NCBI GenBank assembly: GCA_044232905.1 | Contig: JBIIKZ010000002.1 | Span: forward strand, 82,142-146,141 | Origin: CANHVK01 sp044232905 | Lineage (GTDB): Bacteria; Bacteroidota; Bacteroidia; Flavobacteriales_D; Crocinitomicaceae | DNA: 64,000 bases | Reading direction: 5' to 3' | Shown: piece after piece, positions 17,909-26,901 of the stretch | How the letters are laid out: each line of letters opens with the position of its first letter | Numbering within the stretch: position 1 is the stretch's first letter | Position numbers and translations under genes: made by a program | Notes under the pieces: generated by a model | The model's input: the letters and a program-made list of their open reading frames with translations, nothing else | Databases searched by the model: none | Told to the model about the DNA's origin: nothing

Positions 17909-18901
17909 ATGGAACAACAATTAGATACGATTATACAAACGGAAAACATCGTTCAATTTATCTGGAAAAAGCGCAAATTAATTGGTTTGGTAACGCTAGT
18001 TGGAGCAATTGCTTCGTTAGTTATTTCGTTTTTTATCACCCCTGAATATTTATCTACCGCGATTGTTTTCCCAACAGCGACTAGTTCTGTCTCCTTCTCT
18101 GAACAACGAAATGCGAAGGCTTCTTCGATGGATTTTGGGGAAGAAGAACAAGCCGAACAAATGATACAAATCTTACAATCTGCTCAAATTCGCGATCGTA
18201 TTGTGAAACAATTTGGTTTGATGAAACATTATGAAATTAAAGAAACAGACCCATATAAGAACCATAAGTTAGGCGAACAATATGCAGGACATTTTAGTTT
18301 TACCCGAACTCGCTACGGTTCTATTCAAATAGATGTATTAGATAAGAATGCTACCCAAGCAGCAGCGATGGCAAACAAAATTGTAGACCTCATCGATACG
18401 GTAAAGAATGAAATGATTAAGGCTAGGACAATTCCTGCTTACGAGATTAACAAACGGGAAAAAGAACTCATCGAACAAGATATTAAAATCATCCTCAATC
18501 GTTTGGATAGTTTGAGTGCCATTGGCGTGGTAACGGATGAAGGTCGTGCTACTCTTTTTCAAGCATATAATGAAGCAAAGGGTAAAGAAGATAGACGTTA
18601 TTTCCGTAAACAAATTGATGTGAATGTGAAGCACGGAGCTGAATTTGATGGTTTATCGATGATGCGGGATGAAAAAATGACAAAATTAGCAGAATTTGAA
18701 ACCGCGTATGACCAAGCAGAATCAGATGCGAATGCAAATTTTAGTCACAAGTTCGTTGTAGAACGCGCAGTAAAAGCAGATAAGAAGGAAAAACCAAAAA
18801 AATCGGTGATTGTTCTTATTTCAACGCTTTCTACCCTATTATTAATGATCTTTTTACTCTTGTTACAAGAACGTATCCAAGAACTTCGAAAAGCGTCCTA
18901 G
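17909..18901 (+). CDS. Wzz-like chain-length determinant protein
   Basis: 330 residues with two membrane helices, one near residues 23-45 (LIGLVTLVGAIASLVISFF) and one near the C-terminus (SVIVLISTLSTLLLMIFLLLL). A periplasmic, largely helical segment lies between. This is the polysaccharide co-polymerase topology; such proteins set the length of surface glycans made by Wzy. There is no C-terminal tyrosine-kinase domain. The stop codon overlaps the GTG start of the next gene by one base (TAGTG), so translation is probably coupled. Confidence 0.82.
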   Translation: MEQQLDTIIQTENIVQFIWKKRKLIGLVTLVGAIASLVISFFITPEYLSTAIVFPTATSSVSFSEQRNAKASSMDFGEEEQAEQMIQILQSAQIRDRIVKQFGLMKHYEIKETDPYKNHKLGEQYAGHFSFTRTRYGSIQIDVLDKNATQAAAMANKIVDLIDTVKNEMIKARTIPAYEINKREKELIEQDIKIILNRLDSLSAIGVVTDEGRATLFQAYNEAKGKEDRRYFRKQIDVNVKHGAEFDGLSMMRDEKMTKLAEFETAYDQAESDANANFSHKFVVERAVKADKKEKPKKSVIVLISTLSTLLLMIFLLLLQERIQELRKAS

Positions 18902-20343
18902 TGCAAACGATCAAATCCAATTTATTCGCAATTATCGGAAGTATTTTATTTATACTATTTTCTCTTATTGCTTTTTATGTAGAAAATTGGTTTTACTTTT
19001 TTATTCCGTTTGCCCTAATTATCATCTACATATCCATTTATCACACCAAATATGTATTTCTATTTATCCTTTTTGCAACTCCATTAAGTATAAACATTGA
19101 GGAATTTGTAACGAGTGTCGGTTTATATATCCCAACTGAACCCTTGTTGTTTGGACTACTATTACTCGTAATTATGTATCAATTGCGGACAAATTTTATC
19201 CCCGCTTTTGTTTTTAAAAACGAACTAGTTTGGGCAATTGGCATCTATTTAGCTTGGATTTTCATTAGTGCGTGCATGAGTACACACCCACTAGTTTCCT
19301 TTAAATTTTTATTGGTAAAACTTTGGTATGTAGTCCCATTAATTGCTTTTGGTGCACACATTTTTCAAAACAAACGGTATATCCGTTCATTTTTATGGCT
19401 TTATAGTGTGTCTATGTGTATTGTGATTGTTTATACGGTTATTAAGCATGCTGGATATGGTTTTGCGGAAAAACAAAGTCACTGGGTGATGGACCCATTT
19501 TTTCGGGACCATACTATTTATGGCGCAGCAGTAGCATTGATTTTCCCATTTCTATTAGGATTATACTTCTCCAAAAAGCACGATTTATTTACCCAAGTTA
19601 TTTTATTGGTATTGTTAGCGATCAATTTAATTGGATTGTATTTTTCGTATACTAGAGCTGCATGGTTGAGTATTGTTGCTGCAGGAGGTGTTTGGTTATT
19701 AATCGCTTTTAAAGTAAAATTTAAGTACATTCTATTCACTGTTTTCAGTTTGGTTGTGGTATTAACACTCTCTTGGACCGAAATTCAATTTGCACTTGCA
19801 AAAAATAAATCCGAACATACGACAGAAGATTTTGGGAAACGTTTGGAAAGTGCTGCAAATGTTACAACGGATGCGTCCAATCTAGAGCGCTTAAATCGCT
19901 GGTCATGTGCAATGTCGATGTTTGAGGAACGACCAATGTTTGGGTTTGGTCCAGGAACCTACGCTTTTGAATATGCCCGGTTTCAAAAACCAGAAAATAT
20001 AACGATTATTTCTACCAATTTTGGGGATGGTGGAAATGCACACAGTGAATATTTAGGGCCATTATCGGAAATGGGAGTTTTTGGATTATTAACGACCTTG
20101 TTGTTAATCGGAACAATCTTTTACAAAGGAATTACCTTATACAATCGTTGGGGCGAAGGAGATCGCGAGATGCGCGTGTTATTACTAGGTATGCTATTGT
20201 CGTTAGTAACTTATTTCGTTCATGGGATACTAAATAATTACCTAGATACCGATAAAGCCTGTGTACCAATTTTTACGATCTGTGCGTGTATTGTGGTGAT
20301 GGAAAATAGTTTACAAATTAACAAATTGCAAATTACAGATTAG
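18901..20343 (+). CDS. O-antigen ligase / Wzy-like membrane protein
   Basis: 480 residues with about twelve hydrophobic helices and a large loop before the last helices, containing LNRWSCAMSMFEERPMFGFGPGTY and GNAHSEYLGPLSEMG, the O-antigen ligase (Wzy_C) pattern. It would polymerise or attach a surface glycan in the inner membrane. It starts with GTG overlapping the previous stop. The last residues (KLQITD) are encoded by ATTAACAA/ATTGCAA/ATTACAG units of the octamer family seen at 13991-14122. No glycosyltransferases are next to it, so its glycan locus is elsewhere. Confidence 0.85.
   Translation: MQTIKSNLFAIIGSILFILFSLIAFYVENWFYFFIPFALIIIYISIYHTKYVFLFILFATPLSINIEEFVTSVGLYIPTEPLLFGLLLLVIMYQLRTNFIPAFVFKNELVWAIGIYLAWIFISACMSTHPLVSFKFLLVKLWYVVPLIAFGAHIFQNKRYIRSFLWLYSVSMCIVIVYTVIKHAGYGFAEKQSHWVMDPFFRDHTIYGAAVALIFPFLLGLYFSKKHDLFTQVILLVLLAINLIGLYFSYTRAAWLSIVAAGGVWLLIAFKVKFKYILFTVFSLVVVLTLSWTEIQFALAKNKSEHTTEDFGKRLESAANVTTDASNLERLNRWSCAMSMFEERPMFGFGPGTYAFEYARFQKPENITIISTNFGDGGNAHSEYLGPLSEMGVFGLLTTLLLIGTIFYKGITLYNRWGEGDREMRVLLLGMLLSLVTYFVHGILNNYLDTDKACVPIFTICACIVVMENSLQINKLQITD
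20317..20343. repeat. Octamer-family repeat inside the O-antigen ligase 3' end
   Basis: ATTAACAA, ATTGCAA, ATTACAG and ATTAG, related to ATTnnCAG, run up to and include the stop codon. A third occurrence of the family in this window. Confidence 0.65.
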
Positions 20344-20347
20344 TTGA

Positions 20348-21049
20348 TTATACGTTAACGCCAAAAATATACCCCACTAATGCTGTTAATCCCATTGCAA
20401 GCGTTCCCCAAATGGTGATGCGCAAGATTGCTTTTTTAATGCTGGAACCACCAGTTTTTGCGGCGATTGTTCCGAGTAGTACTAAAAAGAGAATCGACGA
20501 AGCATATAAGGCATATTCCATTCCTGGTAAAGGAGAAAAAAGCACAACTATAAGCGGTAATATTCCACCGAGTGTAAATGCAGCGCCAGAAGCTAATGCA
20601 GCTTGAATTGGATTTGCTTGCGTTATTTCGTTGATTCCTAATTCGTCGCGGACATGCGCAGCCAACGCATCTTTTTCGGTAAGTTCGATTGCTACTTGCA
20701 TCGCGGTTTCTTTGGATAATCCTCTTTGTTCGTAGATGGTTGCTAGAATTTGAAGTTCTTCTTCTGGCATGTCTTGTAATTCTTGTGCTTCGCGGGCGAT
20801 ATCGGCTTTTTCGGTATCCATTTGGGAACTTACCGACACATATTCCCCGGCAGCCATTGCCAATGCACCAGCAACTAAACCGGCAATTGTAGCCAACACA
20901 ATTGGTTCTCGGGACGAACTTGCTGCGGCAATACCGATAGCGATACTCGTAATGGAAAGAATACCATCATTTGCTCCTAACACAGCCGCACGCAGCCAAT
21001 TACTTCGATGTATGTAATGATTGTCTAGGTAATTATCGATATCTACCAT
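20348..21049 (-). CDS. VIT1/CCC1-family iron/manganese transporter
   Basis: 233 residues. The start (NWLRAAVLGANDGILSITSIAIGIAAA) and the following helix with AGALAMAAGEYVSVSSQMDTEKADI are the signature of the VIT family. About five helices with a cytosolic charged segment (residues about 75-130) that binds metal in plant VIT1. It probably exports or sequesters Fe2+ or Mn2+ across the inner membrane. It is convergent with the O-antigen ligase, with only 4 bp between the stops. Confidence 0.88.
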   Translation of the reverse strand: MVDIDNYLDNHYIHRSNWLRAAVLGANDGILSITSIAIGIAAASSSREPIVLATIAGLVAGALAMAAGEYVSVSSQMDTEKADIAREAQELQDMPEEELQILATIYEQRGLSKETAMQVAIELTEKDALAAHVRDELGINEITQANPIQAALASGAAFTLGGILPLIVVLFSPLPGMEYALYASSILFLVLLGTIAAKTGGSSIKKAILRITIWGTLAMGLTALVGYIFGVNV

Positions 21050-21136
21050 ACGATTTTGAATTTTAGTTGACTTAAAGGTACAATAATACTTGAAATGAAT
21101 TAAAGAAAATAAAATAGTTAAATAATAAAAATTAGT

Positions 21137-21166
21137 AGGATGTCAAATATTTCTGACACCCTACTT
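21137..21166 (-). terminator. Likely terminator of the unknown lipoprotein gene
   Basis: Inverted repeat GTAGGATGTCA / TGACACCCTAC with one G-T pair on the minus strand and an 8-nt loop. It is followed on that strand by a T-rich stretch and lies 10 bp past the stop at 21177. Confidence 0.7.
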
Positions 21167-21176
21167 TTACTTTACA

Positions 21177-22622
21177 CTAAATCCCCATGAGTTCTTTTAA
21201 TTCATTGGTATTATTAATTTTAGTAACTAGCTTAAAAATCAGTTTTTGAGTAGTTGGATCGTCTTTCGAACATTTAAGCAGTTGCTCTGTATCCACTTTT
21301 GCTAATACATCTCCTTCTAAAACAGTATATAAAGCGGCAGTTTTGTCTTGAAAAAGCAATAATTTTTTAGAGAAGGCATAATCAATGCTTATTTTATCGC
21401 GTTTACTTACATAGAAATAACGTTCTGGTACAAATCCATTTTTTCCTTTTGGAACTACCAGCTCTACTTTTGCTTCGAAAGCCTCTGGATTTTTATAAAA
21501 ACGATCGCAATTAAATACCCCAAACTGACTAATCGTCAATGTTCTCATCACATCATTCATTTTTGCGAGTGTACTTTCTTGCGATTGGATTTCTTTTAAT
21601 GTTTCTGCGTAGTTACTATCCCATTTTTCAGGACCGAATTTAAACAAACTTTTGATCGTCATTTTAGGTCGGATTAAGGTGGTAAAAGTTTCATTTTTAG
21701 CATCCAGATTTTGGAAAGAAAGCTCATACACACCTTCTTCTTTTTTATCTAATTTAGCAATAGATGTCTTTTTCCAATTTGGAAATTTTTTTCTATCAAT
21801 ACGCTCCCAAATAATACGGTTACAATACTCTTTACTATTATTTAGTTCAACTGCATCGTAACAAATAATATTTTCGGAATAAATTCCATACTTTAACAAT
21901 CGTTTTGGAATTGCTTTTTTAGGATTTTCGTAGTATTTCGAAATCTCTCGGTAATCTTGATTCAAGTAAATATCTAAAAGATCGAAGAAATTAAAAACAA
22001 AAAGTTCATTGTTAAATGCTGTTTTATCTTTCAATTTGGAAATTTGACGACGTACTATTTCTTTGTCCATGTTTGGAATTTTTGTTTCTTCTTCCGTTTT
22101 TGTCCAAAGTCCTGTTTTTTTATCGAGCATGTAATTAGAAAATCCATTTTCGGCAGAATAACTAGACAAATCCATTTTAATTGGATGTTGTTTATCAATC
22201 ATCACTTCTTGTCCGGACGCAGTAGTTGCCTGCATTTCAAACATTCCGGCAGATTGAAAAGGAACATCTTTATTTTCGCTATCTGAATATTTCATTGGGA
22301 TTCCAGAAGTTAGCATTTCCGCAGGATCCATGATGGATTGTAGATGTAAAGTAACCGATTCCGTAATTGGAGCGCCATCTTTATCGACTAAACTTAATGA
22401 ATCGATGTAAATTTTCGAGCCATTTTGCGTAGTAATAACCTGACTTACATTTGGTTGAATCACGAAATTTTCTTTAGGTAAAGACACCGATTTGAAAGGC
22501 GAAGTATATGCTAATTTATTCTTTGCTTTTGCCTTGTTTTTATGAACAGATGTATTGCAAGCACCTAGTATGAGAACACTAACCAGTATACAGTTAGTAA
22601 TAATCGCGTGTATTGTTTTCAT
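21177..22622 (-). CDS. Lipoprotein of unknown function
   Basis: 481 residues. The signal peptide has lipobox LGAC, so it is a lipoprotein. The N-terminal third (VSQVITTQNGSKIYIDS, then LVDKDGAPITESVTLHLQSIMDP) reads like a beta-sandwich region seen in other Bacteroidota surface proteins; I cannot name it with confidence. The remainder is mixed alpha/beta with no catalytic motif I recognise. It lies 33 bp downstream of the lysozyme-like gene, both on the minus strand, so the two may be co-transcribed. Confidence 0.7.
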   Translation of the reverse strand: MKTIHAIITNCILVSVLILGACNTSVHKNKAKAKNKLAYTSPFKSVSLPKENFVIQPNVSQVITTQNGSKIYIDSLSLVDKDGAPITESVTLHLQSIMDPAEMLTSGIPMKYSDSENKDVPFQSAGMFEMQATTASGQEVMIDKQHPIKMDLSSYSAENGFSNYMLDKKTGLWTKTEEETKIPNMDKEIVRRQISKLKDKTAFNNELFVFNFFDLLDIYLNQDYREISKYYENPKKAIPKRLLKYGIYSENIICYDAVELNNSKEYCNRIIWERIDRKKFPNWKKTSIAKLDKKEEGVYELSFQNLDAKNETFTTLIRPKMTIKSLFKFGPEKWDSNYAETLKEIQSQESTLAKMNDVMRTLTISQFGVFNCDRFYKNPEAFEAKVELVVPKGKNGFVPERYFYVSKRDKISIDYAFSKKLLLFQDKTAALYTVLEGDVLAKVDTEQLLKCSKDDPTTQKLIFKLVTKINNTNELKELMGI

Positions 22623-22655
22623 AGGGATGAAGATTAAAGGTTAAGTAGCATCAAG

Positions 22656-23360
22656 TCATAGGCTTTTTGTTTTTTGATAATACGCAGATGCAATGGAAGC
22701 ATAACAAAATTGCGTTCCAAGGTATTTTGGTCCATTTGGAAAGGTGTTGCTATTTTCATTTTGAAGAATATTTTGATACTTCTTATGAAAACCAATATTA
22801 TAACAAGCAGCATAAAATCGAAGTTTATCCTTGGTAGTAGTAAATTTAAAAAAATGAAACTTGTGTTCGCAAATAGCTATAAATGCATGTAAATACGTCA
22901 ATTGCCAATCCATTTGTTTCAAACGCGTTAAACGTAATTTACGCTCTAATACTGGTTTTGCTTTTTTAGCAATTATCAATTTTTTATATTGGTTAAAAGC
23001 CGCTGCATTTTTTTCGATATACTTTTCAATGTGTTCTGCAAAGGACGGTTTCATTTGAAAATGACCAATGGAAAAATCTGCTGTTTTAGCACCATAACGC
23101 ATATAGAGCAATTCCAAACCGGATGTTTCGATAAAATCTTGAATGTAATTATAGCGTAATAACTCTGGGTAAACAATTGCCGTCACAAAATCATTTTCAT
23201 GGTGGAATTTAATGGCTTTTTGCGCCATTTTTTGTTGGTTAGCTTGCAAAAATTTAGCTACTTCTTCCCGTTCGTTTCTAAAATAGATTTCATACGATTC
23301 CTTTGCCAGTATCGAACCACTGAAACATACTAAAAAGAAGATGGAAAAAATACAGTTCAT
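22656..23360 (-). CDS. Secreted protein, possibly lysozyme/transglycosylase-like
   Basis: 234 residues with a signal peptide (cleaved near ILAKES). The segment YPELLRYNYIQDF, then a Glu-containing helix (FIETSGLELLYMRYG), DFSIGHFQMKPSFAEHIE and later RFYAACYNIGFHKKY resemble the order E ... S-G-FQMKPS ... AAYN-G of lytic transglycosylases. The match is by eye and the catalytic Glu is not certain. The neighbour at 23546, read divergently, also looks like a wall enzyme, which supports a peptidoglycan role. Confidence 0.55.
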   Translation of the reverse strand: MNCIFSIFFLVCFSGSILAKESYEIYFRNEREEVAKFLQANQQKMAQKAIKFHHENDFVTAIVYPELLRYNYIQDFIETSGLELLYMRYGAKTADFSIGHFQMKPSFAEHIEKYIEKNAAAFNQYKKLIIAKKAKPVLERKLRLTRLKQMDWQLTYLHAFIAICEHKFHFFKFTTTKDKLRFYAACYNIGFHKKYQNILQNENSNTFPNGPKYLGTQFCYASIASAYYQKTKSL

Positions 23361-23545
23361 GGTATAAAAGATTTCGAACGATACGTATACTAACGCAAAT
23401 AATTTAAGAATCGTATATGCTAAATGCTTCTTTTTGATGTAAATAATAAAATGAAGAAAATGACAGTCAAAAAATACGAAAGTGATTTTAAGTTACGTTA
23501 GTACTATAATCCCAACGCATTTTTTCATTCTTAAATTTCACGGCC

Positions 23546-24631
23546 ATGAACAAGTTCCTATTAGTGACCTGCATCTTTATCAGTCTTGCTTTTCAAACAT
23601 TAGCTACTGTATCTAAATGGAAAGAATTCCGAATTGGTTGGAATTATACCCATAATCATTTCAAGCGCAGTACACAACTTGCTAAAAAAGCGCTTCATAA
23701 AGACGGAAAAAATGGATTTGTGCATTATTGTTTAGGGATGAGTTTATATCACACCAAAGGCATGCAAACAAAGTCAATTAGTGTACTCGATAAAATACTT
23801 GGCCATTTAAATTCGGCTATAAAACACAAAGATTCACGGATACAAACCATGATGCTTGCGGATACCAGTGCCTTACGTGCACTTAAAGAAAAGGCTATGG
23901 AGGTTACAAAAAGTGAATTTGTTAAGTTTCCGAGTAAAAGTTTAAAGCGTGTACAAACCATGATTGCTATCTATGGAGATTCGGTAGCGATTTACAAAGA
24001 ATTTGAAGTAGAAAGAGCGGAAGTAGAAAAAAGACAAGCCGAATTCGCCAAAAAATTGGCAGAACAAACCCTAAATAAAAACAGACAAAAGGACTTAAAA
24101 TCAAACGAAAAGTCAAGCACTACGATTTATACCGTTGAAAAAACGAGTTTAAAAAATTTTAACGATACCTTGGAAAACTATTGTGGAATTGAACTTACGG
24201 TACAACAGAAAAAAGTACTAAAAACCGCATTGACCTACAATATGGTTAGTAGTTATACTTCTGGAAACAACCCGAAAATTATGCAGTTTTTTCACCAAAC
24301 AGGATTTCCAAAGATCAAAAACGACGAAGTAAATTGGTGTGCTGCCTTTGTCAATTATTGCATGGAAGAACTTGGTGTAGCTCACCCCAATTCGTTATTA
24401 GCAAAAGATTGGATGAAAGTAGGAACTCCTGTAAAGGAACCTCAACCAGGAGATATTGTTGTGTTTTGGCGTGGAAAACAAAAAGGATGGCAAGGACATG
24501 TGGGCTTTTTCATCAAGGCAGATAAAGCAAAAAATCTTATCTATGTATTTGGTGGAAACCAGGATGGTGCTGTATGTTTAAAACCGTTTACTACTGAAAA
24601 AGTACTAGGTTATAGACGAATAACTTTGTGA
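23546..24631 (+). CDS. Secreted CHAP-like (TIGR02594-type) amidase/peptidase
   Basis: 361 residues: a signal peptide (ends near FQTLATVS), a helical region of about 180 residues with charged coiled-coil character, then a C-terminal domain with NWCAAFVNYCMEELG, QPGDIVVFWRG, GHVGFFI and YVFGGNQDG. That is the Cys-His order of the NlpC/P60-CHAP superfamily as seen in TIGR02594 proteins. It probably cleaves or binds peptidoglycan outside the inner membrane. The N-terminal half contains TPR-like sequence (GFVHYCLGMSLYH). It is monocistronic and convergent with aspS. Confidence 0.75.
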   Translation: MNKFLLVTCIFISLAFQTLATVSKWKEFRIGWNYTHNHFKRSTQLAKKALHKDGKNGFVHYCLGMSLYHTKGMQTKSISVLDKILGHLNSAIKHKDSRIQTMMLADTSALRALKEKAMEVTKSEFVKFPSKSLKRVQTMIAIYGDSVAIYKEFEVERAEVEKRQAEFAKKLAEQTLNKNRQKDLKSNEKSSTTIYTVEKTSLKNFNDTLENYCGIELTVQQKKVLKTALTYNMVSSYTSGNNPKIMQFFHQTGFPKIKNDEVNWCAAFVNYCMEELGVAHPNSLLAKDWMKVGTPVKEPQPGDIVVFWRGKQKGWQGHVGFFIKADKAKNLIYVFGGNQDGAVCLKPFTTEKVLGYRRITL

Positions 24632-24634
24632 AAA

Positions 24635-24671
24635 ATTCCTCTTGTAGCATGTTACAAACTACAAGAGGAAT
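24635..24671 (-). terminator. Terminator of aspS (shared with 23546 gene)
   Basis: A 13-bp perfect stem (ATTCCTCTTGTAG / CTACAAGAGGAAT) with an 11-nt loop between convergent genes. A T run follows on the minus strand, so it works best for aspS. Confidence 0.85.
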
Positions 24672-24682
24672 AAATATATAAC

Positions 24683-26434
24683 TTATAAAGTACTTACTTG
24701 AATTGCAAGTTCTTGTAATTGTTTGTCATCTAACGTCGATGGAGCATCAATCATTACATCACGCCCTTTGTTGTTTTTAGGGAATGCGATATAATCACGA
24801 ATTGAATCCGAACCACCCATGGTTGCTACCAAACGGTCTAAACCAAATGCTAAACCTCCGTGTGGCGGCGCACCATATTCAAATGCTTTTAATAAGAACC
24901 CGAATTGTTTTTGTGCTTCTTCTGGTGTAAAACCTAATAATTCAAACATACGTTCTTGCAGTGCACGGTCGTGAATACGAATGGATCCACCTCCTAGTTC
25001 TACACCATTCATCGCTAAATCGTATGCATTTGCTCTCACTTTTCCTGGATCCGTATCAATCAACGCGAAATCTTCTGGTTTTGGAGAAGTAAATGGGTGG
25101 TGCATTGCATGGTAACGTTCGTTTTCTTCATCCCATTCTAACAAGGGGAAGTCCATTACCCATAATGGTTTGAATACATTAGGATTACGTAAGCCTAATT
25201 CATTCCCCATGTGTAAACGCAACTCATTCATTTGTTTGCGTGTTTTTTCTAAACCACCACACAGTACCAATAACAAATCACCTGCTTGCATGTTTGCTCT
25301 TTCCGCCCATAAAGCCAATTCTTCTGGACTATAGAATTTATCTACGGAGGATTTCAAGGTACCATCAGCATTGTATTTTAAATAGATCAAACCAGTTGCT
25401 CCAATTTGCGGACGTTTTACCCAATCTGTCAAAGCATCTAATTGTTTACGCGTATATTCCGAACAATCTTTTGCGTTAATAGCAATGACTGTTTCCGCAT
25501 TATCGAAAACAACAAATCCTTTATTTTGCACTAAATCCGTTAAATAAACAAATTCTAAATCAAAACGGATGTCAGGTTTATCCGAACCATATTTCTCCAT
25601 CGCATCCGCATAGGTCATACGTGGGAAATCTCCTTCAAAAGTTACCCCTTTCACTTCTTGGAACACGTGTTTCACCAAACCTTCAAACATATTTAATATG
25701 TCTTCTTGTTCTACAAACGCCATTTCACAATCAATTTGCGTAAACTCTGGTTGACGATCCGCACGTAAATCTTCATCGCGGAAACATTTCACAATTTGGT
25801 AGTAACGATCAAAACCAGAAACCATCAATAATTGTTTGAAAGTTTGCGGAGATTGCGGTAAAGCATAAAACTCCCCTGCATTCATACGACTTGGAACAAC
25901 GAAATCGCGCGCTCCTTCTGGTGTAGATTTTATTAAGTATGGCGTTTCTACATCCAAGAAATCGTTTTTATCTAAATATTTACGTGTTTCTAAAGCCACA
26001 CGGTTTCTTAAACGCAACTTTTCTTGCACTGGACCACGACGTAAATCTAGGTAACGGAATTGTGCACGTAATTCTTCCCCACCATCCGTATCATCTTCAA
26101 TGGTAAATGGAGGAGTTACTGAAGCATTTAAAATCGTCAGTTTAGTAACCAAGATTTCAATTTCACCCGTAGGGATATTTTTATTTTTGCTAGAACGTTC
26201 GATTACAGTTCCTTCTACTTGAATCACAAACTCACGACCCAATTTTCTTGCTTGTAGGCAAAGTCCTTCGTTTTCCTCTAAATTGAAGGCTAATTGTGTG
26301 ATTCCATAACGATCACGCAGATCGACGAAGGTCATACCTCCGAGGTCACGCGAACGTTGAACCCACCCAGCAAGTGTTATGGTTTGATTTATATTTTCAA
26401 GGCGGAGTTCGCCACACGTATTTGTTCTAAACAT
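24683..26434 (-). CDS. aspS: Aspartyl-tRNA synthetase
   Basis: Class II synthetase, 583 residues, bacterial type. The N-terminal OB domain (CGELRLENINQTITLAGWVQRSR) binds the anticodon. The catalytic core follows with RFRYLDLRR-type motif 2 context (CFRDEDLRADRQPEFTQID), the bacterial insertion domain, and the ATP-binding GLAFGLDRLVATMGG near the C-terminus. It charges tRNA-Asp. It is a single gene with a -7 box just upstream. Confidence 0.98.
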   Translation of the reverse strand: MFRTNTCGELRLENINQTITLAGWVQRSRDLGGMTFVDLRDRYGITQLAFNLEENEGLCLQARKLGREFVIQVEGTVIERSSKNKNIPTGEIEILVTKLTILNASVTPPFTIEDDTDGGEELRAQFRYLDLRRGPVQEKLRLRNRVALETRKYLDKNDFLDVETPYLIKSTPEGARDFVVPSRMNAGEFYALPQSPQTFKQLLMVSGFDRYYQIVKCFRDEDLRADRQPEFTQIDCEMAFVEQEDILNMFEGLVKHVFQEVKGVTFEGDFPRMTYADAMEKYGSDKPDIRFDLEFVYLTDLVQNKGFVVFDNAETVIAINAKDCSEYTRKQLDALTDWVKRPQIGATGLIYLKYNADGTLKSSVDKFYSPEELALWAERANMQAGDLLLVLCGGLEKTRKQMNELRLHMGNELGLRNPNVFKPLWVMDFPLLEWDEENERYHAMHHPFTSPKPEDFALIDTDPGKVRANAYDLAMNGVELGGGSIRIHDRALQERMFELLGFTPEEAQKQFGFLLKAFEYGAPPHGGLAFGLDRLVATMGGSDSIRDYIAFPKNNKGRDVMIDAPSTLDDKQLQELAIQVSTL

Positions 26435-26453
26435 GGTGATAAAATTTGAAAAG

Positions 26454-26461
26454 CAAAGATA
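26454..26461 (-). promoter_or_regulatory. -7 box (TATCTTTG) for aspS
   Basis: Minus-strand match to TAnnTTTG, 19 bp upstream of the aspS ATG. No well-spaced -33 TTG is clear. Confidence 0.45.
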
Positions 26462-26615
26462 AAAAAAAGGAGTGCAAAACGCTTCATTAAATGAATATCT
26501 AAACTAAAAACCAAATAAAAATGAATTATACTTTATATCTGGGAATAAGAATGCGCGTAATTGTTCTCTAATATGGATAAATTATGTAATTTTAATATAC
26601 AAAAATGTCCCGGAA

Positions 26616-26891
26616 ATGTATTCAATTTGTGTAAAAGGTAAAGTATTTCGTCCATTGGTTGTTACAGAAAATCACCTAATCCTACATTATTATCTTGAAA
26701 ATTATAGCAATGTAATCTTCCCAAAAAAGGAAATTTCGATTGTGCTTAACCTCCGAGAAGCAAACATTTCATTAGACAATGCCTTGGATATGGTGGAGAA
26801 AACAATTGGGAAAAAAATGGAATTATACCTCCAATTTCCTAAAATTGGTCCGATGTACAAAGTAGACATTCACGAAAGTAAGTTATTCTAA
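26616..26891 (+). CDS. Small protein of unknown function
   Basis: 91 residues, start MYSICVKGKVFRPLV. I do not recognise a family. It has no signal peptide and no membrane segment; strands and one amphipathic helix (NALDMVEKTIGKKME) suggest a small folded cytosolic protein. An ATG 11 bp upstream leads to a stop, so 26616 is the only plausible start. Codon use matches its neighbours. It ends 10 bp from the convergent AddB-like gene. Confidence 0.6.
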   Translation: MYSICVKGKVFRPLVVTENHLILHYYLENYSNVIFPKKEISIVLNLREANISLDNALDMVEKTIGKKMELYLQFPKIGPMYKVDIHESKLF

Positions 26892-26901
26892 ACGTCCAGA
26901 T

